Of a DNA stretch of 64,000 nt, positions 35,935 through 48,207 are shown piece by piece; the first letter of the stretch is position 1; each line of letters opens with the position of its first letter. Position numbers and translations under genes: made by a program. This DNA is from Tetrastigma voinierianum. Lineage: Eukaryota; Streptophyta; Magnoliopsida; Vitales; Vitaceae. The notes under the pieces are model-generated. The model had not been told where the DNA came from. It did no database searches and saw only the letters and a program-made list of their open reading frames with translations. The stretch covers positions 1 through 64,000 of the forward strand of contig JAEQBH010009483.1 of NCBI GenBank assembly GCA_016808115.1, read 5' to 3'.

Positions 35935-38732
35935 GAGGACGAATCGGAGGCGACATAGGGCTGGTCTCGGTGGATCGTGGCGGCGAGGCCACTCTGCCGC
36001 TTCTGATACCCCGTCGTATTTAGAAGTAGATGCGCGAGGATTCTACGTCGCTCGGTCGAATAATGCTTCAAGGCGGCCTGCGGTTTGTCCACCCGCCGAG
36101 GACCTGACCAGGACACGTGCCTCTGGGGCCGGGCCCCTGCGAGGGTCGGCAATCGGGCGGGCGGGCGCACGCGTCGTTCTAGCCGGATTACGACTTAGGC
36201 GTTGGTCATAATCGGCGCCACGGTAACCGCGCGCGGCTTTCAACGGCGCGATGACCAATTGTCGCGAATCAGCGGTTCCTCTCGTACTAGATTGAATTAC
36301 TATTGCGATGCGTCATCAGTAGGGTAAAACCAACCTCACGGCGGTCTAAGCCGGCTCCGCGTTCCCCCATTGGTGGGTGAACAATCCGACACTTGGTAGT
36401 GCGCTTCACAATATTAGGAAGCCGACATCGAAGGATCAAAAAGCAAGCGTCGCTATGAGCAGCTTGGCTGCCACAAGCCGATTATCCTGTGGTAACACCG
36501 ACACCTCACAGCTTCAAATTCCGAGATACAAGGTCGATGAAGCCCGCGCTTTCACGGTTCGTATTGTGTAAATCAGGAATCAAGCGAGCTTTACCCTTTG
36601 TTCCACACGAGATTTACTGTTCGTTGAGCTCATCTTAGGACACCTGCGTTATCTTTTAACGAGATGTGCGCCCGTGACTCCCACGACAATGTCTTCCGCC
36701 AGGATCGGCGCGGCGCTCTTGAGTCCCAAAGGAGGGATGTTCCCGCCCTCGAATTCACGGAATAAGTAAAATGCGTTAAAAGTAGTGGTATTTCACTTTC
36801 AGCGTTTAGGCTCCCACTTATCCTACACCTCTCAAGTCATTTCACAAAGTCGGACTAGAGTCAAGCTCAACGAAGGATCTTTTCCCAGGTTACGCGAGCC
36901 CGTTCCCTTGATGTGGTTTATTGGATAGTAGGCGAGGGACGGTCAGGAATCTCGTTAATCCGTTCATGCGCGTCACTAATTAGATAGCGAGGCATTTATT
37001 ACCTTAAGAGAGTCATAGTTACTCCGCGTTTACGCGCTTGGTTGAATTTCTTCACTTTGACATTGACGCGGCGTCACGTGCGTGGCATCGAGACCATCGC
37101 CAATGCTTTGTTTAATTCGCGATCGGATTCCCCTTGTCGCATTACCCGGTTCACGGTCATTGTTGGCGCGAAAGGCCTGAGAACCGTTCGATCATCCCGA
37201 CCGACGCGGCGACCCGCTCGCCAGCGAGGCGGCTTCGGCGATCCACTTAGGCAACGGCGGGTTGGGGCTAGGACCAGTGCGACCCTCCCGAGCCAATCCT
37301 TTTCAGGGATTCACGGATCATTTCTTATTCCCGCCTACATTGTTCCATCGACCAGAGAATTTGTTCACCTTGGAACTGATGCGGTTATGAAATGGCCGGG
37401 CGTGGAGGCACTCGGTCCTCGGTTTAGCGGGCCGTCGGCGCACGGACACCACGCGGCGTGCGGTGCTCTTCCGGTGGCCCCGGACCTACCTCCCGGTGGC
37501 GTTTCCGAGTGGCGGGCATTGAAACGGAAAAGATAACTCTTCAGGGCCCTCGGCGGCGTCTCAGGACTCCTAACGTTGCGTCGGTAGCCCGTCCGGACCG
37601 GGAATGTTAACCCGATTCCCTTTCGATGCTGGCGTGCGTGCGTCAGATGGGCACGATCTGCCGGATCGACCAACCCATGTCTGAAGTCGTTCGTGAACCT
37701 TTCCCCCTCTTCGACCTTCAAAGTTCTCATTTGAATATTTGCTACTACCACCAAGATCCGCACCGGCGACGCTCCGCCCGGGCTCGCGCCCAGTTTCGCG
37801 GCGACCCGCCCGCCCTCCTGTGGGCGGCTGCACCTCTCGACGTGGCGAGGTATAGATCGCGCTTGACGCCATCCATTTCGGGCTAGTTGATTCGACGGTG
37901 AGTTGTTACACACTCATGGCAGTTTAGACTTCCGCGACCACCGTCTGTTGTCTTAATCGACCAGCACCCTTTGTGGGTTCTGAGTTAGCCTTGATTGGGC
38001 CGCCGTAACCGACTTAGGTTCATCACGCCGCCCGATTACGCTTACCAAATGGCCCGCGGGCTCACGATTCCATGGCCCGGCTCAATGGAGCAGCCGTGCC
38101 GTCCTACTGTTAAAGTTTGAGAGCCAAATTCGGCGTTGCGCCCCGTGCCTCTAATCGTGGCTTTACCCGATAGAACTGCTTGCGAACTCACGGTATCTGA
38201 GAAACTTCGGAGGGAACCGGCTACTGAATGGTTCCGATTGATCTTTTCGCCCCTATACCCGAAGTCGGTGAGCGATTTGCGTCGATATCGGCTGCGGGCC
38301 TCCGCAGTTTCCTCACAGCCGCCCTTTCGGCATAGTTCACCATCTTTCGGGTCGACCAGTATCTTTGCCGCTTTCGAACCCTTCGGAAGATCAAGGTGCG
38401 ATTGACGGTGCACCCCTCGAGGGGATCCGCCGATCAGCTTCATACGCCTTGCGGGTTTTACTAGCCCGTTGGCTCGCCATGTCGGGCTCCTTGGTCGGAG
38501 TGTTTCAAGGCGGTCGAATGGGGGCCCGGCGGCGTATGGCGCGCGAGTCTTGACGCCGGGGGGCGTCTGTTGCATTCAGCGATCGAGTGGCGTCTCCGCA
38601 ATTATGACTACAACCGGACTTAGGTGCCGCCCCAAACCAGCGTCGGTCAGCGCCCGAGTCGTCGGCGGACCCGTGATCGCGGGTTTCCACATCCGACCGG
38701 CGCGCCAGCCGGCCCCATCCGCTTCCTCGGAG

Positions 38733-38763
<31 letters not shown>

Positions 38764-38776
38764 GAGTCCTTTTCAT

Positions 38777-38810
<34 letters not shown>

Positions 38811-39142
38811 TCGCGGAAATTATTTGCCTTGGGCGAATTTACCGCCCAGATTAGGTGCATTCCCAAACAACTGGAGCTGTCGTGGCGCCTGGATGGTGCG
38901 ACAGGTCGAGGCTTGCAGCCAGGCTCTCACCCTCTCAGGCGCCCCCTTCCAGGGACTTGGGCGATCCGCGCTGAGGCGCTTCTCCGGACACTACAATTGA
39001 GGACGGCGGGACCGCCGATTCTCAAGGCCCAGGCTTTCGGGTTCTTTCAGTAAATTCGCCCAGGGAATCCTTGTAAGTTTCTTTTCCTCGCTTATTGATA
39101 TGCTTAAACTCAGCGGGTGTTCCCGCCCTGACACAGGGTAGC
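35935..39142 (-). rRNA. 25S rRNA, unit 3
   Basis: 3.21 kb, the longest of the four. Sarcin-ricin loop complement GCGGTTCCTCTCGTACTAGA is near 36271-36290, the best preserved of the four. The 5' end has TTGATATGCTTAAACTCAGC at 39096. With an unbroken 18S beside it, this is the cleanest unit of the window. Confidence 0.97.
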
Positions 39143-39383
39143 TGTCGGGTTCTCGGGCCTTTTCGTGGTGCCGTCGCGGCGCCGTGCTTGACATGGAGAT
39201 TCTCCTCCTTCCTCCTGCGGGCGAGGGAAAGGATCGAGGTTCGTTTCAAACCACCGGCTGTGAGCATAGCGTGGGACAGATTTTTAACCAACCCGCGGAT
39301 AGCGATGTTCCATAGGAGGCCAATATCGCTAACTCGGGCCTGCACCGGCGGAAGGGTGGAGGCGCGTGTGAAGCGCCCGGCGG
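39143..39383 (-). other. ITS2, unit 3
   Basis: About 240 bp; GAGATTCTCCTCCTTCCTCC at 39197 matches unit 1. Confidence 0.9.
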
Positions 39384-39526
39384 CGTGCCCTCGACCTAAT
39401 GGCGTGGCGGTAGCGACTTCTGCGTTAAGGCTTCGATGATTCACGAGTTCTGCAATTCACACCAAGTATCGCATTTTGCTCGTTCTTCCTTCGATCACGA
39501 GCCTAGATATCCGTTCTTAAGTCGTT
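39384..39526 (-). rRNA. 5.8S rRNA, unit 3
   Basis: About 143 bp. AATTCACACCAAGTATCGCA at 39454 and the 5' part GAGCCTAGATATCCGTT at 39499-39515 (complement of AACGGATATCTAGGCTC) are clear. Confidence 0.94.
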
Positions 39527-39795
39527 TTGTGAGTTAAACGACCACGCCTTCCCGCACACCCGTGACCGGGGCGACGGGATGGCGTTGTTTCGTTGTATTT
39601 TCCTTGGCGTTTTCCACGCCGGGGTTCGTTGTTGGATCGGGAAGGTCCCCGGCAAGACACCCCCATGCGAAGGGCGAGGAAAGGCTCGCGAGGCCGCCGA
39701 TCCATCGAGAGAAAGCGAGTGGAGGGCTCACGCGCTCGCCCACCGACGGGTTGTTAAACCGCGTGTTCACGGTCGTTCGAGTGATAGGATTCCGA
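39527..39795 (-). other. ITS1, unit 3
   Basis: About 270 bp. TTTTCCTTGGCGTTTTCCAC at 39597 carries the plant ITS1 core in its best preserved form in this window. Confidence 0.92.
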
Positions 39796-39844
39796 CAATG
39801 ATCCTTCCGCGAGTTCCTCACGGAAACCTTGCGACCTCCTTCCT

Positions 39845-39884
<40 letters not shown>

Positions 39885-40467
39885 GAGGCGGCGAACCGCT
39901 CACGTCTGCCCCGCGTCGAACACTTCTGGGACCATTCAATCGGTAGGAAGCGACGGGCGGTGTGTGCAAAGGGGCGAGGGGCGTAGTCAACGGCGATGAC
40001 TCGGCGGCTTACTGAATTCCTCGTTGAAGACCAACAATTGCAATGATCTATCCCATCACGATGAAATTTCAAAGATTACCGGGCACATCGGCCAAGTATG
40101 AACTGCGTTGAATACATCGATTGTAGCGCGCGTCTTGACCCGAACATCTAAGGCATGAGACACATTGTGCCTCAAACTTCCTTGGCCTAAGCGGCCATAG
40201 TCCCTCTAAGAAGCTGGCTGCGGAGGATCACCTTCGCATAGCTAGTTAGCGACTGAGGTCTCGTTAGTTGCTTGAATTAACGGACAAATCGCTCCACCCG
40301 ACTAAGAGCGACGTGCACACCGTAAGTCGAAAAGGCTCGGTCTGTCAATCCTTACTATGTACGGACACAGTAGGATTTCCGTGTTGAGTCCATTAAACCC
40401 GCGAGCTCCTCCCCAGTGGTGCCCTTCCGTCAATTCCTTTGGTTTCAGCCTTGCGACCATACTCCCC

Positions 40468-40499
<32 letters not shown>

Positions 40500-40596
40500 A
40501 GTGGCGAGTCCTAAAAGCAACATCCATGATCCTGCAGTGGCATCGTTTATAGTTGAGACTAGAATGAGTGTCGATGGAGTCGTCTGAGCCCCCAAC

Positions 40597-40639
<43 letters not shown>

Positions 40640-41557
40640 TTGATTGTTGCGTCTTTCATAAATCGAATTTCACCTCGACTATGAAATACGAATGCCCAGA
40701 AATGTCACGGTAATCAATACTCCGATCGGCGACACAATAGGACCGAAATCCTATGATGTTATCCCATGCTAATGTATCCATAAGCGTGAAGCACTTTGAG
40801 CACTCTAATTTCTTCAAAGTAACAGCAGGAGAACTACGACCCGGCTTGATTAAGACCCGGGAGCGCATCGCCGGTAGAGAGGACGAAGGGCCGGTGCACC
40901 GTAGGGCCAGGCCGACCCATCCCGAGAAGTCCAGCTACGAGCTTTACGCGCAACAACTTAAATATACTATTGGAGGCTGGAATTACAGCGGTACGCTGGC
41001 GCAGTTGCCCTCCAATGGATCCTCGTTAAGGGATTTAGATTGTACTCATTCGATTACCCGGACTTCGAAAGAGCCGTGTGTGTTATTTATTCACTGCACT
41101 CCCGTGTCGAGGATTGGGTAATTTCTGGCGGCGCTGCGCGTTCGCTTGGATGTGGTAGCCGTTTCTGAGGCTCCCTCTCGGAATCGAACCCTTATTCCCC
41201 GTTACCCGTTGCAACCATGGTAGGCCTCTATCCTACCATCGACAGTTGATAGGGCAGATATTTGAATGAAGCATCGCCGGCACGATGGCCGTGCGATCCG
41301 TCAGTTATCATGAATCATCGAACGCGAGCATAGCCAGCGTCGACCTTTATCTAATAAATGCATCCCTTCGAGAAGTCGGGGGTTTGTTGCAGTATTGGCT
41401 CTAAATTATACGGTTATCCGAAGTAGCAGTACCATCGCATTAATATAAGCGATTTAATGAGCCATTCGCGGTTCCGCGGTCACGAATTAGTTCCTTACAC
41501 ATGCATGGCTTAATCTTTGAGAACAAGCATATGACTACTGGCGGGGATCAACGAGTA
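39796..41557 (-). rRNA. 18S rRNA, unit 3 (uninterrupted)
   Basis: 1,762 bp. 3' end CAATGATCCTTCCGCGAG at 39796, GTCAATTCCTTTGGTTTCAG at 40429 and 5' end GCATATGACTACTGGCGGGG at 41527-41546. The retrotransposon target is uninterrupted as ACCATGGTAGGCCTCTATCC at 41214-41233, which fixes the empty-site sequence used for comparing units 2 and 4. Confidence 0.97.
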
Positions 41558-42230
41558 GCATTCTTGTACGCGTCGGAACCGCATGCACCTACCTAGACCC
41601 GCAATGGGTGTCGGAGGAGCAAGCGAGCGATCGTCGTACATCGCAGCGTCTGCGATAGGCAGCTTAAGCTCGGGCGATAGTGTGATCTTTAGATCCATGC
41701 CCCGTGTTAGGTTCGCATCCGGAAACGAGCCATCATCGCGGCCCATTGGCAAAACCCCTTATGGTCACACGGTAAATTTTTGTAGACACGATGATCGCTT
41801 GCAAAAGTCACACGCCCCCGTGGCGGTAGATGGAAAAGCGGCATTCGAGAAGAAAATTCCAGTTGGAAGGCAACCACCGAGGGAACCATTATTGTTTGAT
41901 GCCCAAGAGAGGCTTGATTCAAGCTTTGTAGCTAGAATGAGGAGGGACGTGGGCAATAGTTCGTTGCCGCAAGCCGAAGAACCTACCAACCCACATTACC
42001 CGAAACTACCACTCTGCGCCATCGGGTTGACTTCAAGATGCACCACAGAGCAGTGACTATTTGGGAGTTGTCTCCTAAGAAGCACACGAAGCAACAAGTG
42101 ATACCTTTGTAGTACCATTGTAGGCATGAGAAAGAATGATAACACTATTTCCAAACAGCGAATAGTTGGTCAAGCAACGAGAGAAGACAAACCTGAACTG
42201 ACAGATTGCGAGAAACTGGCGGTCTGAAGC
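41558..42230 (-). other. 5'ETS, 18S-proximal low-repeat part (unit 3)
   Basis: AATGGGTGTCGGAGGAGCAA near 41604, GACTATTTGGGAGTTGTCTC near 42054 and GATAACACTATTTCC near 42138. No gene is supported. Confidence 0.78.
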
Positions 42231-43859
42231 CACCCCGTGTCTGGGCAATGAACAGAGCAGTGTCTAGGCATGGCATGGTACTAGGCGAGGCACCATGTCT
42301 AGGCATGCACTCGGCCAGAACACCGTGCCTGGGCATGTCATGGCCACTGGTCGAACGCAGTGCTTGGGCGAGCTAGGGAGGAGGGCGGAGTGCTGAGCGA
42401 GGCAAGCCAAGGAACCTTGCTGGGCGAGCACTAGAAGCGAGGAACCTTGCCTAGGCAGGGCACTTCATAGAGGAACCACGCCTGGGCATGGCCAACAGCA
42501 CCATGCCTGGGCATGCCTGGGACGAGAGGCTTCATGCCTGGGCATGCACTGGGACAGGGCACCGTGCTGACGAGGCCTTGACGGAGGCACCATGGGTTGG
42601 GGCAGGGAGCATGCTTGCAGTGTGGAACATCGGAGTCTATAGGCTTGGGAGGGCCAAGGGCAAGCAGCATGGCGTCTTAGGCAACGAGTGACAAAGGCGC
42701 ATGGGAGAGCTAGCAGGGATTATTGTCTGGCCCGTACGGGCAATCGGATGTCGAGGACTTGGGGGTGGCATATGAAACGCATGCCCGCAGTGGCATGGGT
42801 GTGTGCGCCCGGAGGCGGCACGCAGGCGGTGCCTGGGCCGTAACTGCATGCTAAGCAAGGCACTAAGCCGAGAGGCACCATGCCTGGGCATGCACTAGGC
42901 GGGCATCGCGCCTAGGCATGCACTAGGTGAAGGCACCTTGCTGAGCAGGAGCCCAGAGCGAAGGCACCATGGCTAGGCATGCACTAAGCGAACCTTGCCG
43001 TGCTATAGAGCGAAGGCCATGCTGGGCATGAACTAGGCAAAACACCGTGACTAGTCCATGCACTAGGCCGAGGCACCCTGTCTAAGCATGCACTAGGCCG
43101 AGGCGCCTGCCGAGGCATGCCTTTGGCCAGGAGCACCTGTCGAGGCAATGCCTTGGGCCGGGCACCATGAACGAGGCACTGAGGCGGGGCACCTGTCGAG
43201 GCATGCACTGGGACGAGCCACCATGTCTAGGCATGCACTAGGTCGAGGCATACTGTCTGAGCATCTTGTTGGGCTGAGGCACCTGTCGGGGCATGCGCTG
43301 GGACGCCATGCGGGCAAGCCTTGGAGCCAAGGCACCACGTCTAGGCATGCACTAGTGAGGGCGCCTGTCGAGGCATGCACTAGGCCCCGACGCATGCCAG
43401 GCAAGGCGGGGGCAACGAGGGCCAGGTAATGCAGGCAGATTACTGGTAGGGCACCGTGCGAGCAAGATCTTGGCAGAGGGGCACCGTAATGCAGGCGAAT
43501 TGCTATCTTGGGGCACCATGTCCTGAGCAATTGCTGAGGCGAGGCACCATGTCTGGAGCAGGTGTAGGCCGAGGGCACCATGCGGGCAAGGCGGGAGCAA
43601 CCAGGCACCGTGTCTGGAGCGAGGTGCTAGTAGGGGCACCGATACTTGGCAGTCTTGGCGGGGCACCATGTCTAGGCAGATTGCTATCTTGGGGGCACCG
43701 TGTGCAGGCAAGGTGCTAGGCGAGGCACCATGTCTGGGCAGGGTGCTAGGCCGAGGGCACCGTCTAGGCATGCACTGGGCGAGGCCCCGTGTGCAGGCAA
43801 GGTGCTGGCGGGGCACCGTGCCGACGGTGCTAAGCATAGTGCCTGGGAGGCATGCACTG
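42231..43859 (-). repeat. Type A IGS subrepeat array (unit 3)
   Basis: GGCACCATGTCTAGGCATGC repeats; GATTGCTATCTTGGGGGCAC variants at 43500-43700. M1 sits inside. Confidence 0.8.
42599..42835 (-). repeat. ETS module M1 (unit 3)
   Basis: GCATGCTTGCAGTGTGGAAC and CAATCGGATGTCGAGGACTT. The palindrome's left arm is damaged (ATGCCCGCAGTGGCATGGGT at 42781-42800). Confidence 0.72.
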
Positions 43860-44186
43860 GCGGAGGCAAGCGTGGGGGAACGAGGGCGTGCGCCGGCTCG
43901 AGCAGCGTGGGAGACAGCGTGGGGAGGCGAGAGGCGTAGCGCAGCGTGGGAGACGTCGAGTCCATGGCAGGCGGCCGTGGAGCCATGACATGGCATCTTG
44001 GGCCAGCGAATTAGACAGCATTTGCGTGGGAGGAGCAAACAGCGGGGTCATTGTCTGTCTCTTGAAGCAATCCCGGATGTCGAGGGCTTGTGGGCATATG
44101 AGCACGCCCATGCCACGAGTGGCATGGGTGTGCTACGCCCGAGCGGCCACCTTGAGCTGCGTGCCTAGGCGGGAATCTTGCCAGCC
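43860..44186 (-). repeat. ETS module M2 (unit 3)
   Basis: GGCTCGAGCAGCGTGGGAGA, GACATGGCATCTTGGG and an intact palindrome CCCATGCCAC / GTGGCATGGG at 44107-44128. Confidence 0.75.
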
Positions 44187-44310
44187 CATAGAGCAACCAC
44201 CCCCTTAGAGCAATATAAGCCTTTTGGAAAATGGAGGACTATCATGTGAGGAGACATAATAGCAAATTTTAACTTGGAAGCGATTTTAGTCCGTTTTTTG
44301 CGAGATTCTC
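44187..44310 (-). promoter_or_regulatory. Candidate Pol I promoter block (unit 3)
   Basis: CAATATAAGCCTTTTGGAAA at 44211-44230, then a shortened GGAGGACTATCATGTGAGGA stretch and CATAATAGCAAATTTTAAC. Confidence 0.4.
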
Positions 44311-44800
44311 TTTATAATAATTATACATGACGAAAAGAAAGAAAAAATTTGGACCCATGAGAAAATATTTATTTTTATTTATTTACTAGAAAAATAGAAA
44401 ATAGGGAATAGGGAGAAAATAGTAAAAATATTTTTTAAAATTCATTTTTTCACATGGGAAAATATTTGGGACCAGGGTGATCGATTTGAAGTGGAGGAAA
44501 TATTTTATTTTAATTTGTTCTTGAAAAAATAGGCGAAAAATAGGTGAAAACAGGGAAAAATAGGGAAAAAGAGGGGGAAAATAGGGAAAAGAATTGATTT
44601 AGATTTGATACTGAATTGCAATATTTTACTATAAAATATTAATATTTGATAATATTTTAAATGAAAAAGTGATAATTTTAAAATTTTTTTTTCTCTAAAA
44701 ATATAGGAATATAGGGGAAAACATGGGAAAAGGTATTGAAAAACATTTTTTGTCATGAGAATGATATTTTGAACAATGAATGAGGAAGAAACAATGGAAT
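44311..44800. other. AT-rich IGS island (unit 3)
   Basis: GGGAAAATAGGGAAAAGAAT near 44575 and AAATATTAATATTTGATAAT near 44634. No gene is seen. Confidence 0.85.
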
Positions 44801-46260
44801 AAGCGTGGCGAGCATGGTTAGGGAAGCGATTAAGGCATAGGTGCGGAAAGCCCTGTATTATCGGGTACAATGGCATGGAGGACAACAGGGTTGTGGCACC
44901 ATCAATATTGCGAAGCTTTATCAATGTTGCAGAAATTACATTTCTTGGCCGCGATGGAGCGGGTTACCGTGGCGTGGCAAAGCAGGCAGGAACGCGTGTG
45001 TCATGGCATGGCGCCGCAATAACTGGGGCGGGCCCGGGTGTGTCTGGGCATGACAAAGCACTGAACCGAGGGGCCCTATGTCTGGAGCAGCATGGCACTG
45101 GGCGCAGGGGCCGGGTGTCTGGGCATGACAAGCGCTAGGCAGAGGCGCCATGTCTGGGCATGGCATAGCACTGGGCCGGAGCCCGGGTGTGTCTATGCAT
45201 GGCATGCCCATAGCACTAGCGGCCGAGGCCCCGTGGTAATACGACATGGCATGCCGCCCAGCATAGCAGAACGCATTTCCCAGGAGCCGGGTGTCCTGGG
45301 CATGGCATGCCATGGCACTACCCGAGGCGGCCGGCGGCGGGGAGCCATGTGTCTGGGCGGCGTGCCCTTAGCACTGGCAGGAGCCAGGGCCAGTGTGTCT
45401 AGGCATGGAATGCCATAGCCTTGCAGGGCGTGTGTCTGGGCATGGCGTGCCATAGCACTAGCCCGAGGCCCGAGGCGCGGAGGCCCCGTGTGTCTAGGCA
45501 TGGCATGCCTTAGCACTAGGCGCGGAGGCCCGTGTCTGAGCATGGCATGCCCTTAGCCTTGCTTGGGGCCACGGCGCGGAGGCCCAGTGTGTCTGGGCAT
45601 GGCATGCGCCAGCACTGGCAGGGCCCACGGGCCGTGTGTCTAGGCATGGAATGCCATAGCACTAGCCCGGAGCCGTGTGTCCTCTGGGCATGGCATGCCA
45701 TAGCACTGGCAGGGCCCCGGGGCGCGGAGGCCCCGTGTGTCTGGGCATGGCATGCCGTAGCATGAGCGGAGGCCCAGGTGTGTCTAGGCATGGCATGCCA
45801 CTTCTTAGGAGCCCGGCGCGGAGGCCAGGTGTGTCTGGGGCATGGCATGCCATGGCACTAGGCGGGAGGCCGATGTGTCTAGGCATGGCATGCCATAGCG
45901 CTAGCCCGAGGCCCCGTGTGTCTAGGCATGGCATGCCATAGCAGCGGCAGGGCCCGGGTGTGTCTAGGCATGGCATGCCATGGCATGACCGGGTGTTGTC
46001 CTGGGCATGGCATGCCATAGCACTGGCAGGAGCCAGGTGTGTCTAGGCATGGCATGCCATAGCACTAGGCGCGGAGGCCCCGTGTGTCTAGGCATGGCAT
46101 GCCATAACATGGCGGCCCAGGGCATCGTTAATCTGGCATGGCGTAGCGCAGCGCAGGCCGAGGCCGGAGTGTGTCTGGGCGTGGCATGGCGTGGCATAGC
46201 ACTAGGCCGGGCCGGGTGTGTCTAGGCATGGCGTATGGCACTGAACCGAGGGCACCGTGT
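44801..46260 (-). repeat. Type B IGS subrepeat array (unit 3)
   Basis: Lead-in GATTAAGGCATAGGTGCGGA near 44829, then GGCATGGCATGCCATAGCAC repeats, most regular from 45630 to 46110. Confidence 0.85.
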
Positions 46261-46340
46261 CTGGGCATGGAATGGCACATTCATGATGGTAAACCTCGAC
46301 CTTTAAAAAACAATGTTTTTTAAGACTGGGGCGGGATTTA
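46261..46340 (-). other. Conserved B/C link (unit 3)
   Basis: GGCACATTCATGATGGTAAA then AAAAAACAATGTTTTTTAAG at 46305-46324, with the inverted repeat kept. Confidence 0.7.
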
Positions 46341-47810
46341 ATCCGTGTCCCAGGCCGGGGCAGAAAGCTAGGGCATGCACTGGGCCGAGATCAGGTGTCT
46401 GGGCATGTGCTGGCACAAAGGCGGGAGGCCGCCGCGCCCGAATCGTAGATGTCGAGGCATGCCAGGGCGCTGGGGCGGAGTGCCACGAGTGCCTGGGGCA
46501 GGCGCTGGCGGGACAGTTCTAGGAGGCATGCACTGGGCCGGGATCAGGTGCCCTGGGCGTGCCATGGCCTGGGCGGATCAGTGCCCTGGGCATTGGCAGG
46601 CGGGAGCACCAGGTGTAGGCAAACTGGCGAGACACCGTGCCAGGCCATGACACTAGGCGAATCACCTTCACTGGGCATGCGTGGCCTTGGTAGAATCAGG
46701 TGCCTGGGCGTGTCATGGCACTAGGCGAGAGCGCGAGTGTAGGCAAGCACACAGTAGAGCAGTGCCCGAGCCATGACAGCGTGAATGCTTACCTAGGTGT
46801 CATGGCACTAGGCCGAGGGCACCGTGCCCATGCCATGGCACTGGGCCGGCGGCACCGTGCCCGTAGCGAGGCCAGAGAGGCACGGGTGCGGGCCATGGCG
46901 CTGGGCCGGGCAGGTGCGAGCATGCCTTGCGCTGGCCCAGGGGCACCACCGTGTATGAGGCGTGGCGTGTCACTAGGCCATGGCACCTTTGTCTGGAACA
47001 GGCACTGAGCGGGGAACCCGATGCAGGCATGTCATGGCACTAGGCGAACCGCGGAAGTGTCTATTCATGGCATGGCGCAGTGGGAACGCGGTGCCCAGGC
47101 AACCAGGCTGAATCACGGTCGCCCTAGGCATGTCGCGGCGCTAGGCGAACGCAGGTGCCCGGGCATGTCATGGCACTAGGCGGGGCAGGTGCCCGGTATG
47201 TCATCAAGCGCTAGAGCGAACTGGTGCCCGGGCATCGCGCGGCACTTCAGACCCGGGCATCGTGCCTAGAGGCAGCCTGGCGGAATCACCGTGCCTAGGC
47301 ATGTCATGTACTAGGCCGGGCGTGGGTGCTAGGCGAAGCGCGAGGCGAGATCCGCCGTGCCTAGGCGTAATCGCGGCACTAGGCCCGGGCGCGGGTGCCT
47401 GGGCATGTCATGGCAGGCGGGGCAGGTGCCTGGGCGACCTGAGGCAGATCAGGTGCCTGGGCGTGTCATGGCACTATGGGTGGGGCGCCGTACCTGGGCA
47501 TGTCATGTGGCAGGCCCGGGCTTGCCGTGCTGGGCAAGCACTTGGGCGGGGCAGGTGCTGGGCAAGCACTAGCGGGGAGGCCTTGTGCTAGGCAAGCCTT
47601 GGTAGGGCATTGTGCACAGGCAAACCTTAACCGGCACGTGCCTAGGCATGTCATGGCACTAGGCGAATCAGTGCCTGGGCATGGCACTAGGCGAATCCAG
47701 GTGCCTGGGCATGCCATGGCACTAGGCCTGAGCCGGGCACCGTGACTAGGCATGTCACGGCACTGGGCGAGGAGCGCGTCTAGGCGGTAGGGGCTTGCGG
47801 GTGTCTAGCG
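46341..47810 (-). repeat. Type C IGS subrepeat array (unit 3)
   Basis: GCCTGGGCATGTCATGGCAC and GCCTAGGCATGTCATGGCAC repeats with ATCAGGTG or ATCACCGTG spacers. Confidence 0.8.
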
Positions 47811-48060
47811 TGGCCTGGCAGCATGGGGGAGGCGGCATGTAATATCATGGGGTGGGGGAGCGACATGTAATGGCATGGTCGGGCACAGGACACCACACCA
47901 TGCCTCGGAACGATTACACCCGCGTGATCGAGGGGCAGCATGTCTGAATGGAGCCTTGGCTGCAGTGAGGCACCATGGCATAGCCGTGTGCAAGCGCAAG
48001 TCGTCTTGATCTGCGTCGCTGTCGCGATTCCGAGCAAGGCAATCGCGTCACCCAATCGCT
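47811..48060 (-). terminator. 25S-proximal spacer block, possible terminator region (downstream of unit 4)
   Basis: Pair GCGGCATGTAATATCATGGG (47832) and GCGACATGTAATGGCATGGT (47860), the clearest example of the doubled motif, then GACACCACACCATGCCTCGG. Confidence 0.35.
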
Positions 48061-48207
48061 TCTCATTTCGTTTAGCTTTTTATTCCATACGCATGCTTTA
48101 TCAGTCGACCGGAAGATTTGTTCCAGCGGTCGAGGGGGCTTCGGTACCACCGGTAACGTTCAGAACCTCTTGTCGGAGGCGGGAAGCAGCGGGTGGACTC
48201 GGTTCGA
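48061..48207 (-). other. 3'ETS / 25S-flanking spacer (unit 4)
   Basis: TCATTTCGTTTAGCTTTTTA and CAGAACCTCTTGTCGGAGGC, the same border sequence as the other units. Confidence 0.65.
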
